A DNA stretch of 64,000 nucleotides from CAYTBN01 sp964436045 (GCA_964436045.1 CAYTBN010000002.1:137490-201489); one strand, 5' to 3'. Positions 8,942-18,227 are shown, numbered from the stretch's first letter. Translations and numbers: made by a program. The notes: generated by a model not told the origin, from the letters alone.

Positions 8942-8961
8942 CCCGCTCGGTTGGATTCGGC

Positions 8962-8967
8962 TACAAT
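8962..8967 (+). promoter_or_regulatory. -10 box (TACAAT) six bases before a start codon
   Basis: TACAAT ends six bases before the ATG at 8974. CTGACC at 8938-8943, 18 bases upstream, could be the -35 box. No Shine-Dalgarno sequence is present, so transcription probably begins at or near the ATG and the mRNA would be leaderless. Confidence 0.5.
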
Positions 8968-8973
8968 GACTGA

Positions 8974-9876
8974 ATGCGGGTGAAATTCTGGGGTGTACGC
9001 GGCTCCTGCCCCGTGCCCGGTCCCAACACGATTCGGTATGGCGGCAACACCGCTTGCGTCGAGGTTCGTGGCGACGACGGTAGCCTGGCGATCGTCGACG
9101 CCGGCACAGGCATCCGCGCCCTGGGTAAATCGCTGGCGCTGGCCACTACCTCCGGTGTGCTCGCGACACACCTGCTGCTATCCCACACACATCACGATCA
9201 CATCCACGGGTTGCCGTTCTTCGATCCCCTGTACAGGCAGGGAAACCGGGTCCACATCTACGGCCCCGAATTGCCGGAGACGTCGCTGGAGTCGGTGGTC
9301 GCCGGCTTCATGGGGGACGCCTACCACCCGGCACCGCTGGATACCGTGCAGGCCGAGGTCCTGTTCCGTGGGCTCAACAGCGGAACGAAGCTGGCCATCG
9401 GCAGCGTGGGGGTCACGGCCGCCATCGTCAACCACACGACACTCTGCAACGCCTACCGGTTCGACGCGGACGGTGTCGCGGTCGCATACGTGACCGACAC
9501 GGGCGGATTCGACGGCCCCTTGCTGCTGCCCGGCGAGAGCCGCGGGATGGAGGGGTTCCCCGCGGGGGATCCGGCCCAGGTGCTGGCATCGCTGCGCCAG
9601 GGCCTCGTGGATCTGCTGGTGGGCTGCTCGGTGGTCATCTACGACACCATGTTCGACGCCGAGGAGATGGCGCGGTTGCCCGACTGGGGGCATTCGTCAC
9701 CCACCGAGGCGCTGGACATCTGCCGGGCCGCGCGCGTGCCCCACCTGGTCTTGTTCCACCACAACCCGGATTGTAACGACGACCAGATCGACGGCCGGTT
9801 GGCCCATGCCCGGTTCCAGGGGGGTGGGCTGCTGGTGAGCGCCGCCCACGAGGGCGAGACGATGGTGATTCGCTGA
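8974..9876 (+). CDS. MBL-fold metallohydrolase, PhnP-like
   Basis: A 300-residue metallo-beta-lactamase-fold hydrolase. It begins at once with the fold (MRVKFWGVRGSCPVPGP, then RYGGNT), and the metal motif is H71-T-H73-H74-D75-H76. Further ligands are likely in the NHTT, TDTGG and LFHHNPD segments. The N-terminal pattern is typical of the group containing cyclic-phosphate phosphodiesterases (PhnP) and other small phosphodiesterases. The substrate is not known, and no phosphonate genes are nearby. It stands alone, with a -10 box directly before the start. Confidence 0.82.
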   Translation: MRVKFWGVRGSCPVPGPNTIRYGGNTACVEVRGDDGSLAIVDAGTGIRALGKSLALATTSGVLATHLLLSHTHHDHIHGLPFFDPLYRQGNRVHIYGPELPETSLESVVAGFMGDAYHPAPLDTVQAEVLFRGLNSGTKLAIGSVGVTAAIVNHTTLCNAYRFDADGVAVAYVTDTGGFDGPLLLPGESRGMEGFPAGDPAQVLASLRQGLVDLLVGCSVVIYDTMFDAEEMARLPDWGHSSPTEALDICRAARVPHLVLFHHNPDCNDDQIDGRLAHARFQGGGLLVSAAHEGETMVIR

Positions 9877-9924
9877 GGGGACAGGGGGACGCTTCTGTTC
9901 GCCCGGAGGACCGGGCGGACGTGG

Positions 9925-10101
9925 CTAGATCGAGTAGTCGACGATGGTCACGCCTCGGTCCCGCTGGTCTTCGTCCTCACGTTCGCCGTCGCGCACCCTG
10001 GGGGGCTCGGGTTCCGCGGGGATCTCGATATGCAGCGCGGGCCGGGCGGACTCGACCTCTCGCTCCTGCTTAATCTTCTGGATGATGTAGGCATCCAGCA
10101 T
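9925..10101 (-). CDS. Small conserved-looking protein, 58 residues
   Basis: A 58-residue protein starting MLDAYIIQKIKQERE, with a Pro/Glu/Arg-rich middle and the end RGVTIVDYSI. I associate this head-and-tail pattern with a small unnamed family in deltaproteobacteria; that is recollection, not a search. The ATG at 10101 is preferred over a TTG at 10140 because GGAG lies at the right distance and a TATAAT box at 10146-10151 would place the transcript start close to the TTG. No function can be assigned. The hydrophobic tail could be a docking peptide. Confidence 0.65.
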   Translation of the reverse strand: MLDAYIIQKIKQEREVESARPALHIEIPAEPEPPRVRDGEREDEDQRDRGVTIVDYSI

Positions 10102-10145
10102 CGTTTCGCTCCAGCGCAGTTCCTGCGATCGTCGCGCCAAGATTC

Positions 10146-10151
10146 ATTATA
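10146..10151 (-). promoter_or_regulatory. Consensus -10 box (TATAAT) for the 58-residue protein
   Basis: The minus strand reads GCTATAATG here. It lies 44 bases upstream of the chosen ATG at 10101. No clear -35 box is visible. Confidence 0.45.
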
Positions 10152-10212
10152 GCACGTGCGACCTCCATCGAGGAGCGACGAGCTGGCGATGCGTCGAGCG
10201 CCTGATGACAAG

Positions 10213-11109
10213 CTAACCACGCTTGGGCGGACGACAACCCGCGTCATCGAGGAGAACGCGGAGCGCAGCGAGGCTCTCGGCGTCCGTTCCCCGTTCCTCG
10301 GCGAACTCCAGCAGGGTCTCGCTGAGCGCCAGGTAGACGTCGCGATCGCCGGGGCTGTCAGCCAGTACTCGCAGATGGCCGGCCACCGTGTCCACGTCAC
10401 CGCGGATCAGCGGACCGGTGAGCGCCGCGGCGGTGCCTTCGCGGGCCACGTGGGCCAGGGCGGCCTCCATCAGTGGAATGAAGAGGGCCGGGAGCCGGTC
10501 GCCGGGTAGCCCGGCCAGCCGCAGCTGGCGCTCCGCAACCCGCGCCAGCGCCACCAGGTGGTTGGCCGCCATGGTCGCCGCGGCGTGGTACCGGGCCTTG
10601 CCAGCGGCCTCCAGCTGCACCGCATCACACGCCAGCTCACCGACCAGCAACCCGGCCCGCGCGATGGCGATCGGGTCCCCTTCGAGGACCCACGTGAACG
10701 GCAGCCGGGGCCGCCCATCCCCCAGCAGGGTCTGCAGCGGGTGCATCGCGCCGCAGTACGTTCGCAGCCCTGCGTCCCGGATCGCGGCCGCGGGCGTGGC
10801 ACCGCTGAGGTGCAGCACGGCCGTGTCGGCCGCCAGCGCCACCTCGCGGGACAGACGGGCAGACAGCGGTCCGATGGCTCCGTCCGGGACCGCGAGCACG
10901 ATCAGCTCCGCGTCGATGGTCGAGGGCAGGTCGCCCTCCGCGACGGCCACGCCAGCCAGGCTGGCGGCCCCGACACCCCTGCGCCAGGCCAGACATGGCG
11001 GTATCCCGGCGTCCGACAGCATGTGGACCAGGTCCCGCCCCGCCCGGCCGAGCCCGAGCACGGCCGTCGACGGCACGCGGCCGGTCGTGGCGGCTCCGTC
11101 CCCTGCCAT
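10213..11109 (-). CDS. Rossmann-like and DUF2520 domain protein
   Basis: A 298-residue protein with an N-terminal NAD(P)-binding Rossmann fold (TAVLGLGRAGRDLVHML, then ELIVLAVPDGAIGPLS) and a C-terminal all-helical DUF2520 domain. The junction motif LHLSGA...CGAMHPLQT is typical of this family, which resembles prephenate/ketopantoate-type dehydrogenases. The substrate is unknown. A strong GAGGAGGTG site precedes the ATG at 11109; the frame continues upstream to 11253 but overlaps the divergent helicase gene's start region, so the shorter form is preferred. Confidence 0.82.
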   Translation of the reverse strand: MAGDGAATTGRVPSTAVLGLGRAGRDLVHMLSDAGIPPCLAWRRGVGAASLAGVAVAEGDLPSTIDAELIVLAVPDGAIGPLSARLSREVALAADTAVLHLSGATPAAAIRDAGLRTYCGAMHPLQTLLGDGRPRLPFTWVLEGDPIAIARAGLLVGELACDAVQLEAAGKARYHAAATMAANHLVALARVAERQLRLAGLPGDRLPALFIPLMEAALAHVAREGTAAALTGPLIRGDVDTVAGHLRVLADSPGDRDVYLALSETLLEFAEERGTDAESLAALRVLLDDAGCRPPKRG

Positions 11110-11245
11110 CGACACCTCCTCGCTCCACCGACGGGCCCGGGATAGAATGCCCTCCGTCGCGGGCGACGGGATGGAAACTAGCAGCGCCGCGGCACCGCCG
11201 CCACCCCCGCACGACCGGGGGGAACGGCTCGCCAGAAGCGACCCG

Positions 11246-13732
11246 ATGGACATCGAGCACTACCTCACGGACCCGACCCGGGACTCGATGCGCGAAGCGA
11301 TCCGCGACGCGGGCGGCAACGAGGTGTTCTTCGTCGGGCGCCTCGACGACGACGGGCGGATTGCGGCCGTGGAGGTCCACTGCCGAGGCGGGCCGTCCGC
11401 CGTGCCTGCACTGCTTCATGTTCCCCGCGCGGGGGAGGTGGTCCTGCACAACCACCCCAGCGGCGAGCTGCAGCCGAGCGATGCGGATCTCTCGCTGGCC
11501 GCCCGCTACGGCCAGGACGGGGTGGGATTTTTCATCGTCGACAACGACCTTCGCGCGATTTACGCGGTGGTCGAAGCCCACCGTTCCACGCGCGTGCCCC
11601 TGGACCACGAGGCCATCGTCGGTTGTTTCACGCCGGACGGTGGCCTGTCGGGACTCCACCCGGAGTTCGAGCACCGGCTGGCCCAGGAGCAGATGGCCCG
11701 TGCCATCGCCCAGACCATCGACGACGACGGGATCGCGGTGGTCGAGGCAGGGACCGGCATCGGGAAATCCATCGCGTATCTGGTACCGCTGGCGCACCAC
11801 GCCAAGGCCAACCGGGTCCGGGTGGTGGTCAGCACGGGATCGATCAACCTGCAGCAGCAGCTGGTCAACCAGGACATCCCGCTGGTGCGTCAGCTGGTGG
11901 GCGAGCTGTCGGTGGCCCTGGTCAAGGGACGGGGGAACTACCTGTGCCGCCGCAAGCTCGCCTACGCCCTGGCCAACCGGGGGGAGTACGACGAGGCCGA
12001 GCAACGCTTTTTGGATCAGGTGGCCGGCTGGGCCATCACCACCGCCGACGGCAGCCTGGCGGACCTGACGTTCGTCCCCAACGAGGAGCTGTGGTCGCTG
12101 GTGCGATCGGATGCGGACCAGACGCTGCGGTCCCGCTGTCCACATTTTCAGGACTGCTTCTACTACCAGGCCCGGCGCCAGGCCGCCGCTGCCGACCTGC
12201 TGATCGTCAATCACCACCTGTTGATGGTCGACCTGGATCTCAAGCACGCGCTGGGGGACGTCGGCGTGCTACCCCGCTATCAGGCCGTGGTGGTCGACGA
12301 GGCGCACCACCTCGAGGAGGTGGCCTCGAGCCTGCTGGCCACGCGGGTCACCCCCCGCGGGATCGAGCAGCTGCTGGGCCGGCTGATCCCCAAGCACCCC
12401 CGGCGCCGCGGCCTGCTGGCGCGGCTGGTGGCCAGGCTGCCGGCCGGGATCGATGCCACCGAGCGGATCCGCGAGATCGTCCAGGGCTCGGTGAGTGACG
12501 CTGTTGCACGGATCCGCGTCGAGCTTCCCCCCATCGCCGAGGACCTTCAACGGATCCTCGAGGAGCACGGCGGAGGTGGGGGCGAGGCCGAGAACACGTA
12601 TCGGCTGCCCGACCGCCACGATTCGATCCCGGTGCCGCTTCGAGGGCTGGTCGACCACGCCGAGGTGCTGGCCTCGCTGCTGGCCGACGTCAGCGACGGG
12701 ATCGGCCGGATGCGTCGCCTGCTCGAGGCGATGCCCGTCTCGTGGCAAGACGACGAGGTCCAGCTGGCCCTCGACCTGCGGTCGGTACACGAGCGGCTGG
12801 GTGGCACGTTGCGCTCACTGGCCGCGCTGCTCTCCGAGGAGCGTGACATCTGTCGCTGGGTCGAACTGAGCCGCGGCAAGCAGGTAGCGCCGCGTCTCTG
12901 CACATGCCCCATCGACGTGTCGCCGCTGATCCGGGAACGGCTGTTCGACGCGATCCCGGCGGTGGCGCTGACCTCGGCCACCCTGACCGTCGACCGTCGG
13001 TTCGATTTCCTCTGCGGACGGGTCGGTCTGGCAGGGGGGACCCTGGCCCACGAGCGGATGGTGACCGCCCGCCTTCCCAGCCCCTTCGACTTCCGCTCCC
13101 AGGTGTTGCTCTGCTTGCCTTCCGGAGCGCTGCCCGAGCCGCGCGATCCGCGACACGGCGTGGCGGTGGAGGATCTGGTCTGCCGGATCGCCGAGGCCGC
13201 CCGCGGCCGGACCTTCGTGTTGTTCACCAGCTACCACATGCTGCACCAGGTCCACACGGCGGCGAGCGAGCGCCTCGAGGGCTTTCGGCTGCTGGCCCAG
13301 GGCACCATGGAGCGGAGCCGGTTGCTGGATGCTTTCCGCAGCGGACCCCGCGCCGTATTGCTGGGAACCGACAGCTTCTGGGAGGGTGTGGACGTCCCCG
13401 GGGCCGCCCTCTCGTGTGTCGTGCTGACCCGGCTGCCGTTCCGTGTGCCGACGGAGCCGGTGACCCGGGCCCGGGCGGAGCTCATCGAGCGAAGGGGAGG
13501 GGATGCCTTCCAGCAGTACTCGGTGCCGCAGGCAGTGATCCGTTTTCGCCAGGGCTTCGGCCGGCTGATCCGTAGCCGCGCCGACCGGGGGGCCGTGGTG
13601 GTACTCGACCCGCGCCTGGTCAGCCGCTCCTACGGCCGGGTGTTCCTGGGCTCCTTGCCGACGGTGGATCTGGCCCGGATCCCCTTCGATCGCCTCGGTC
13701 CCGAGATCCGCCGCTTCCTCGACGGAGACTAG
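11246..13732 (+). CDS. JAMM (RadC-like) domain fused to XPD/DinG-type helicase
   Basis: An 828-residue fusion. Residues 1-125 form a JAB1/MPN/RadC-like metalloprotease domain with a complete JAMM motif: E26, then H68-N-H70-P, six residues, S78-x2-D81. Residues 135-828 are a superfamily 2 helicase of the DinG/XPD type: Walker A at 167-175 (EAGTGIGKS), DEAH at 351-354, and a C-terminal motor with LLGTDSFWEGVDVPG and RQGFGRLIRS. Iron-sulfur ligands are visible at C234, C298 and C304, but the fourth DinG cysteine is T293. A DNA-repair role is likely. The start is uncertain: ATG 11171 or 11147 would add 25-33 residues. The stop overlaps the convergent cytochrome gene by 4 bases. Confidence 0.83.
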   Translation: MDIEHYLTDPTRDSMREAIRDAGGNEVFFVGRLDDDGRIAAVEVHCRGGPSAVPALLHVPRAGEVVLHNHPSGELQPSDADLSLAARYGQDGVGFFIVDNDLRAIYAVVEAHRSTRVPLDHEAIVGCFTPDGGLSGLHPEFEHRLAQEQMARAIAQTIDDDGIAVVEAGTGIGKSIAYLVPLAHHAKANRVRVVVSTGSINLQQQLVNQDIPLVRQLVGELSVALVKGRGNYLCRRKLAYALANRGEYDEAEQRFLDQVAGWAITTADGSLADLTFVPNEELWSLVRSDADQTLRSRCPHFQDCFYYQARRQAAAADLLIVNHHLLMVDLDLKHALGDVGVLPRYQAVVVDEAHHLEEVASSLLATRVTPRGIEQLLGRLIPKHPRRRGLLARLVARLPAGIDATERIREIVQGSVSDAVARIRVELPPIAEDLQRILEEHGGGGGEAENTYRLPDRHDSIPVPLRGLVDHAEVLASLLADVSDGIGRMRRLLEAMPVSWQDDEVQLALDLRSVHERLGGTLRSLAALLSEERDICRWVELSRGKQVAPRLCTCPIDVSPLIRERLFDAIPAVALTSATLTVDRRFDFLCGRVGLAGGTLAHERMVTARLPSPFDFRSQVLLCLPSGALPEPRDPRHGVAVEDLVCRIAEAARGRTFVLFTSYHMLHQVHTAASERLEGFRLLAQGTMERSRLLDAFRSGPRAVLLGTDSFWEGVDVPGAALSCVVLTRLPFRVPTEPVTRARAELIERRGGDAFQQYSVPQAVIRFRQGFGRLIRSRADRGAVVVLDPRLVSRSYGRVFLGSLPTVDLARIPFDRLGPEIRRFLDGD

Positions 13733-15129
13733 GGGCTCTTCACGGGGTGGATGCCGTCCATGCGGGGCGCCAGCTCCCAGTCCGGATCGCGGACATCGGT
13801 GTGGCAGGCCCGGCAGCTCGGCTCGACCACACACTCGACGGCGTGGGCCGGGGTCAGTCCTCCGAGGGGCGCCGTTCCCTCGGTGTCGAGGTGAGCCCGG
13901 CCCGGGCCGTGGCACGCCTCGCAAGTCACACCGGGTTCCCGACGCTTGCGGGTTCCGCAGGGAGACTGGGGGACATGACAGCCCAGACAGACCGGGTCCC
14001 TGCCCGAGCCCGCTTCGACCAGGGTCGCTCGCGCCTGTCCGTGGGGGCTCGCGGCCCAGGCGGCGTGGATCTCGGCGTGACACTCCTCGCAGCTCGCCGA
14101 TCCGGTGCAGTCATCGCTGGGCAATGTCAGCGCGGTGCGTGGCAGGCGGCCCTCTTCGATGTCGAGGCGACGGGTACCCCATTGCTCGCGCGGCAAGGTC
14201 TCGGCCAGGCTGTGGTCGATGCCCGGCAGCGCCCGCTCGAGGTCGAAGCTCAGCCCGTGGTCGCCGTCGTGACACTGGAGGCAGCCGTCCCTGGGATCCG
14301 ACCGATCGGGGTCCATCCCGGCGGGCGTGTGGCCCCCGGACGGTCCGTGGCAGGACTCACAGCCCACGTCGCGCAGGTGGCTGGTGGTGGCCAGGTCGAC
14401 GAAACCGTCCTCCTGGCCGTGGGCGGTGGCGTGGCAGCGCAGGCACGCCGGATCTTCGTGGGTGTCGCCGGGCAGGTCCCGGATCGCCACCGAATGAGCG
14501 GACAGTAGCCACGAGTTGTAGGCGGCCTCGTGGCAGGCCGCACAGGCCCGCGCACCCAGGTGGGCGCCTGCGACCCAGGCGCTGTCCGGGTCCATGCCGC
14601 GGTCTTCGGCCGCCGCCATACGCAGGGCCAGACCCGCCCCCCGGAAGAAGGGATCGGCTCCGTGGACCACCACGCCGGTCTCGTTGACGTACAGCGCCGT
14701 GGGGGTAGACGACATCCCGTGGGCGTCGCGATAGGCGCCCGCGTAATCGACGAACGCGGGGCAGGTCAGCCCCGTCTGCTCGGCAAACTCGCGGACTTCG
14801 CCCAACCGCGATCCGGAGCTGGCGATGGCGATACAATTCACTCCGAGGGGCGCCATCGCATCGCAGGCCTGCTGGAACTCGCCGGCCACGTTCCAGCAGT
14901 GGGGGCAGCTCGTCGAGAAGTAGAGGATCGCCAGGGGTAGTGGCGCGGCGTCGAGCAGCTTCTGCTCGGTGAGGTCGGCGGCCAGCAGCACCACGCTCCG
15001 GTCGAGGCGCATGGACTCCTCGGCCTCCGCTGGCGGCGCCGCCGGGCTCGGCGACGCGATCCACCCGGCGATGGCGATGGCGAGCAGCAGCGCGAGGCCA
15101 CGCATCGTGGCGGAGGCGCGGCGACTCAC
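13729..15129 (-). CDS. Thioredoxin-like domain fused to octaheme cytochrome c
   Basis: A 466-residue exported protein. A signal peptide or anchor (about residues 9-31) precedes a thioredoxin-fold domain with a C75-P-H-C78 active site (about 40-175). The C-terminal part carries eight CxxCH heme sites at 196, 229, 257, 283, 347, 381, 403 and 439, so it is an octaheme c-type cytochrome of the c554/hydroxylamine-oxidoreductase-like class. It probably moves electrons in the periplasm; the thioredoxin domain could link thiol redox to the heme chain. The GTG start at 15129 overlaps the upstream gene's TGA by 4 bases, so the two are translationally coupled. Confidence 0.85.
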   Translation of the reverse strand: MSRRASATMRGLALLLAIAIAGWIASPSPAAPPAEAEESMRLDRSVVLLAADLTEQKLLDAAPLPLAILYFSTSCPHCWNVAGEFQQACDAMAPLGVNCIAIASSGSRLGEVREFAEQTGLTCPAFVDYAGAYRDAHGMSSTPTALYVNETGVVVHGADPFFRGAGLALRMAAAEDRGMDPDSAWVAGAHLGARACAACHEAAYNSWLLSAHSVAIRDLPGDTHEDPACLRCHATAHGQEDGFVDLATTSHLRDVGCESCHGPSGGHTPAGMDPDRSDPRDGCLQCHDGDHGLSFDLERALPGIDHSLAETLPREQWGTRRLDIEEGRLPRTALTLPSDDCTGSASCEECHAEIHAAWAASPHGQARATLVEAGSGRDPVCLGCHVPQSPCGTRKRREPGVTCEACHGPGRAHLDTEGTAPLGGLTPAHAVECVVEPSCRACHTDVRDPDWELAPRMDGIHPVKSP

Positions 15130-17675
15130 CGGGCGGTGGCCTCTGGCGGCTCACCGGCCGCCGGGTCGAGGGGCGCCACGGGATCGCCGAAGCGGATCCG
15201 GGCTCCCCGGATCTCCTCCTCCGTCGGCATCGACGGCGTGACGATGTCCGTGGGCATGGGCACTCCGTCTCGTTTCCGGGACGCCTCCAGGGCCCGGAAC
15301 AACCCCACCACCGCATGCTGGTTGTTGTCGATGCGGCAGTGGTTGTCCACCAGTCCCATCCGGATCGCCCCCCGCGCCTTGTCCGGGTTGGGGAGGAAGT
15401 AGCTGTTCTCGGGGCGCCACTGGTTCTCCAGCAGGTGCTCCGCCGCGCGGATCAGGGCCTCCTCGTACCGCGAGGCGTCGACGTCCAGCGCCCAGGCGGT
15501 GTGCATCACGCCCCCCATCGCCTCGGAGCGGGAGCAGGCCCGGGTGGTCCGGGGCAGGTCGTCGAAACGCCGATAGGCCCCGAAGTAGTCGGCGAAGGGC
15601 GGCCAGTGGGGCGGGAACTGCTCGGACGCGTGGCGGTCGCCCATGTGCAGCGCGCAGCGTGCGTAGCGCATCTCGCCGGTCACCGAGTACAGATCCCACA
15701 GGGCCTGCATCACCCAGTGGTCGGGGTTGGGGCGGCGGTCGTAGTAGCGCTCGACCTGCCAGTCACCGATCCGCCGGGCACCTTCCAGCCAGCGCTCGTC
15801 CCCCGTGGCCGCGTGGAACCGGACCAGCGCCAGCATGGTCTCGCCGGGGAAGTACAGGGGTTCCTTCTCCACCGCGTCGAGTTCCAGCCGTTCGCGGTAG
15901 CGACGGAACACCTTGCCCTGGTCGTCGATCATCTCGAGCAGGAACAGACCGAGCCCCTCGAGAACCGCGGCGTCGTCTTCCTGCTCCAGGTGCGCCCGCA
16001 GCACCGGATGGGTGACGTGCTCGGTGGAGGGGCGCTGCAGCAGACTCAGCAGCGTCAGCGCCGCGGCGCCGCTGGACGCCCGATCCCGATGGTCGACCAG
16101 CGCGTAGAGGGCGGGATCGGTCGCACCTACGGGGGTGTCCAGGTTGTCGTAGACCCAGTCCATCGCCCGTAGTCCGGCCTCCAGGTAGTCGTTGGCGTCG
16201 TCGCGCAGCTGGGGCTCGGTCAGGGCCAGCTCGTACATGTGGAACAGGCCGTAGACGCAGCCGGCGTGCCGGACGATGTTGTAGCCCTTCGAGCCCCGGT
16301 CCTTGTTGGGGTAGTACTCGTAATCGAAGCGGCCGTCTGGCTGTACCGTGCGCAGCAACCAGCCCCCGGCTTCCTCGATCCCGTCGAGGATGGTGGCGCT
16401 GTCGATCCCGTCGAGCAGCACGTTGCCTCGGTACAGATCGACGACCTCACCGCCCGGGACCGGCCGGCCGAAGCAGAAGCTGCGGAACTTGAACAGCTCC
16501 ACGTCCTCTTGCTTCCACAGGTCGCGGCCGCCGCGGGCCTCGCGGGAGAGCTGATGCATCATCCGCAGGCACTTGTCGGCGCGGGCGCGGACGCGGGGGG
16601 TGAGCCAGCCGTCGGTGACCGGATCGGCGGGCAGGAAGTACCCCTCCCGCTTGCCGGTCCGCAGGATCATCCCGTCGACCCCGGGCTCGACCTCGTAGAT
16701 CAGCTGGTAGACAAACCCCGCCTCGGACAGATCCTCCTTGAGCAGCCGCTTGGGAAGTTTGACCCCTGCGCGCCGCAGGGCCGCGATGACCACGTTGCGC
16801 ACGGCCATCACCGCCTGGTGGGTGGAGCGCCGCTGGATGGGCTGGACGCCATCCACAAGGTCCACCTGCACCCGGATCGCGTCGGCGCCGTCGACCCACT
16901 CCTGCCAGCGCAGGGTTCCATCGAGGGCCTGGTCTGTGGCCCGGCTGAGATCCTCGAACAGGCGGCCGCCGCTGGCGTGGCCCCGCAGGAACGCCTTGCG
17001 GTCCAGCCACAAGGTGACGTAGACGTCGCGGTCCCCGTCCTGACGCAGGGTGTCCGGCAGGTTGGCCTCCAGGGTTGCCACCTCGGCGGGCACCCCGTCG
17101 CCCTCGTCCCGCCGGTAGCCGGCGATGGCGGCGTCCAGCACCTCCAGCGAGGCGTCCATCTCCGCCTGTGTCAACCGGGTGGTCCGGGGTGCGGCGTACA
17201 GGGCGAACAGCACGTCGTCGGAGACCGGGGGCAGCCCCATGCGGCCGGTCAGGCCGAACAGCAGTCCGGCGACCGCGAGCAGGTACAGCAGGGAGCCGAA
17301 CATGGGCTGGCGGGACCACCAACGGCCGACCGCGCCGCCCGTCGCCAGGCTGGCAGCCCAGATGGCCAGCGCCGGGGCCGCCACCATCGCGACGACCGCC
17401 AGCTTCTCGTAGACGTAGAGATAGATACACGGCGCGACCAGCAGCAGCGAGACGAGCCAACCGGCCGGGAACCGCCAGGTACGCCCGCGGTGGATCCGCT
17501 CGTAGAGCAGGAACACGCCACCGCAGATCAGCGCCCCGGGCAGCAGCAGGAACGCCGAGTCTGCCGCGTATACGTACAGCACCGCCAGGTAGGGTAGGGA
17601 CAGCAGTGCCGTCTTCCACAGGGGGGAGCTACCCCCGGACCGGGCACCGCCCGTGCCGTCGACCGTCTCCGTCAT
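15126..17675 (-). CDS. Membrane protein with AMMECR1-like and alpha/alpha-toroid regions
   Basis: An 849-residue protein I cannot name. About five membrane helices occupy residues 20-160. A middle region (about 180-400) includes VDGMILRTGKREGYFLP and LWKQEDVELFKFRSFCF, which resemble the C-terminal half of AMMECR1 domains. From about 410 to 815 it has the repeated helical pattern of six-hairpin glycosidase/epimerase-like toroids (QPDGRFDYEYYPNKD, FPGETMLALVRF, CRIDNNQHAVVGL). It may act on a sugar or cell-surface polymer at the membrane. A GGAGG site 5 bases before 17675 fixes the start. It is coupled by a 4-base overlap to the thioredoxin-octaheme gene. Confidence 0.6.
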   Translation of the reverse strand: MTETVDGTGGARSGGSSPLWKTALLSLPYLAVLYVYAADSAFLLLPGALICGGVFLLYERIHRGRTWRFPAGWLVSLLLVAPCIYLYVYEKLAVVAMVAAPALAIWAASLATGGAVGRWWSRQPMFGSLLYLLAVAGLLFGLTGRMGLPPVSDDVLFALYAAPRTTRLTQAEMDASLEVLDAAIAGYRRDEGDGVPAEVATLEANLPDTLRQDGDRDVYVTLWLDRKAFLRGHASGGRLFEDLSRATDQALDGTLRWQEWVDGADAIRVQVDLVDGVQPIQRRSTHQAVMAVRNVVIAALRRAGVKLPKRLLKEDLSEAGFVYQLIYEVEPGVDGMILRTGKREGYFLPADPVTDGWLTPRVRARADKCLRMMHQLSREARGGRDLWKQEDVELFKFRSFCFGRPVPGGEVVDLYRGNVLLDGIDSATILDGIEEAGGWLLRTVQPDGRFDYEYYPNKDRGSKGYNIVRHAGCVYGLFHMYELALTEPQLRDDANDYLEAGLRAMDWVYDNLDTPVGATDPALYALVDHRDRASSGAAALTLLSLLQRPSTEHVTHPVLRAHLEQEDDAAVLEGLGLFLLEMIDDQGKVFRRYRERLELDAVEKEPLYFPGETMLALVRFHAATGDERWLEGARRIGDWQVERYYDRRPNPDHWVMQALWDLYSVTGEMRYARCALHMGDRHASEQFPPHWPPFADYFGAYRRFDDLPRTTRACSRSEAMGGVMHTAWALDVDASRYEEALIRAAEHLLENQWRPENSYFLPNPDKARGAIRMGLVDNHCRIDNNQHAVVGLFRALEASRKRDGVPMPTDIVTPSMPTEEEIRGARIRFGDPVAPLDPAAGEPPEATAR

Positions 17676-17822
17676 CTCGCCTCCGCCCCCGCGTGTCCTC
17701 CGCACTCGGTGTCGCCCACCGCCATGCGAGGACCGGGAAGGTCCGTCGTCTAGCAGAGGCCCCCCCCGATGGCAAGCGCGCGAGGGCGCGCGTCAGGCCC
17801 TCGCGAGGGGTAAGATCGGGGC

Positions 17823-18201
17823 ATGATCACCATCGACGTACCCACCCGATCTCGCCAGGAGCTGGTCGCGATCACCGACCGCGTCCAGGCCGCCGTCACG
17901 GAGCTGGCGCTCGAAGAGGGCGCCGTCCTGGTCTACTCACCCCACACCACTTGCGCGGTGACCATCAACGAGGGGGCGGATCCGGACGTCCGGGGAGACG
18001 TATCGCGTTTTCTGGGGCGGCTCGTGCCCCGGGACGAGCCGGATTTCCGTCACGCCGAGGGCAACAGCGACGCCCACGTCCTGATGAGCCTGGTCGGACC
18101 TTCGGAGCTGGTGCCCGTGGAGGGCGGCCGCCTGCGGTTGGGGCGTTGGCAGACCCTGTTCCTGACCGAGTTCGACGGACCGCGTCCCCGGCGTCTCTGG
18201 A

Positions 18202-18227
<26 letters not shown>
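17823..18227 (+). CDS. yjbQ: YjbQ/UPF0047 family protein
   Basis: A 134-residue single-domain protein matching the YjbQ family along its whole length. Signatures are SPHTTCAVTINEGADPDV, HAEGNSDAHVLMSLVG and LGRWQTLFLTEFDGPR. Family members have been linked to secondary thiamine-phosphate synthase activity, and the true role is uncertain. The His, Cys and Glu residues in the first motif form the presumed active site. TAAGAT lies six bases before the ATG, with GAGGGG further upstream. Its 3' end overlaps the convergent phosphatase gene by 26 bases. Confidence 0.87.

Noticed and set aside
10388..11245. Long upstream extension of the helicase frame
   Set aside because: It is Ser/Arg/Ala shadow sequence opposite the DUF2520 gene; the JAMM domain starts right after 11246.
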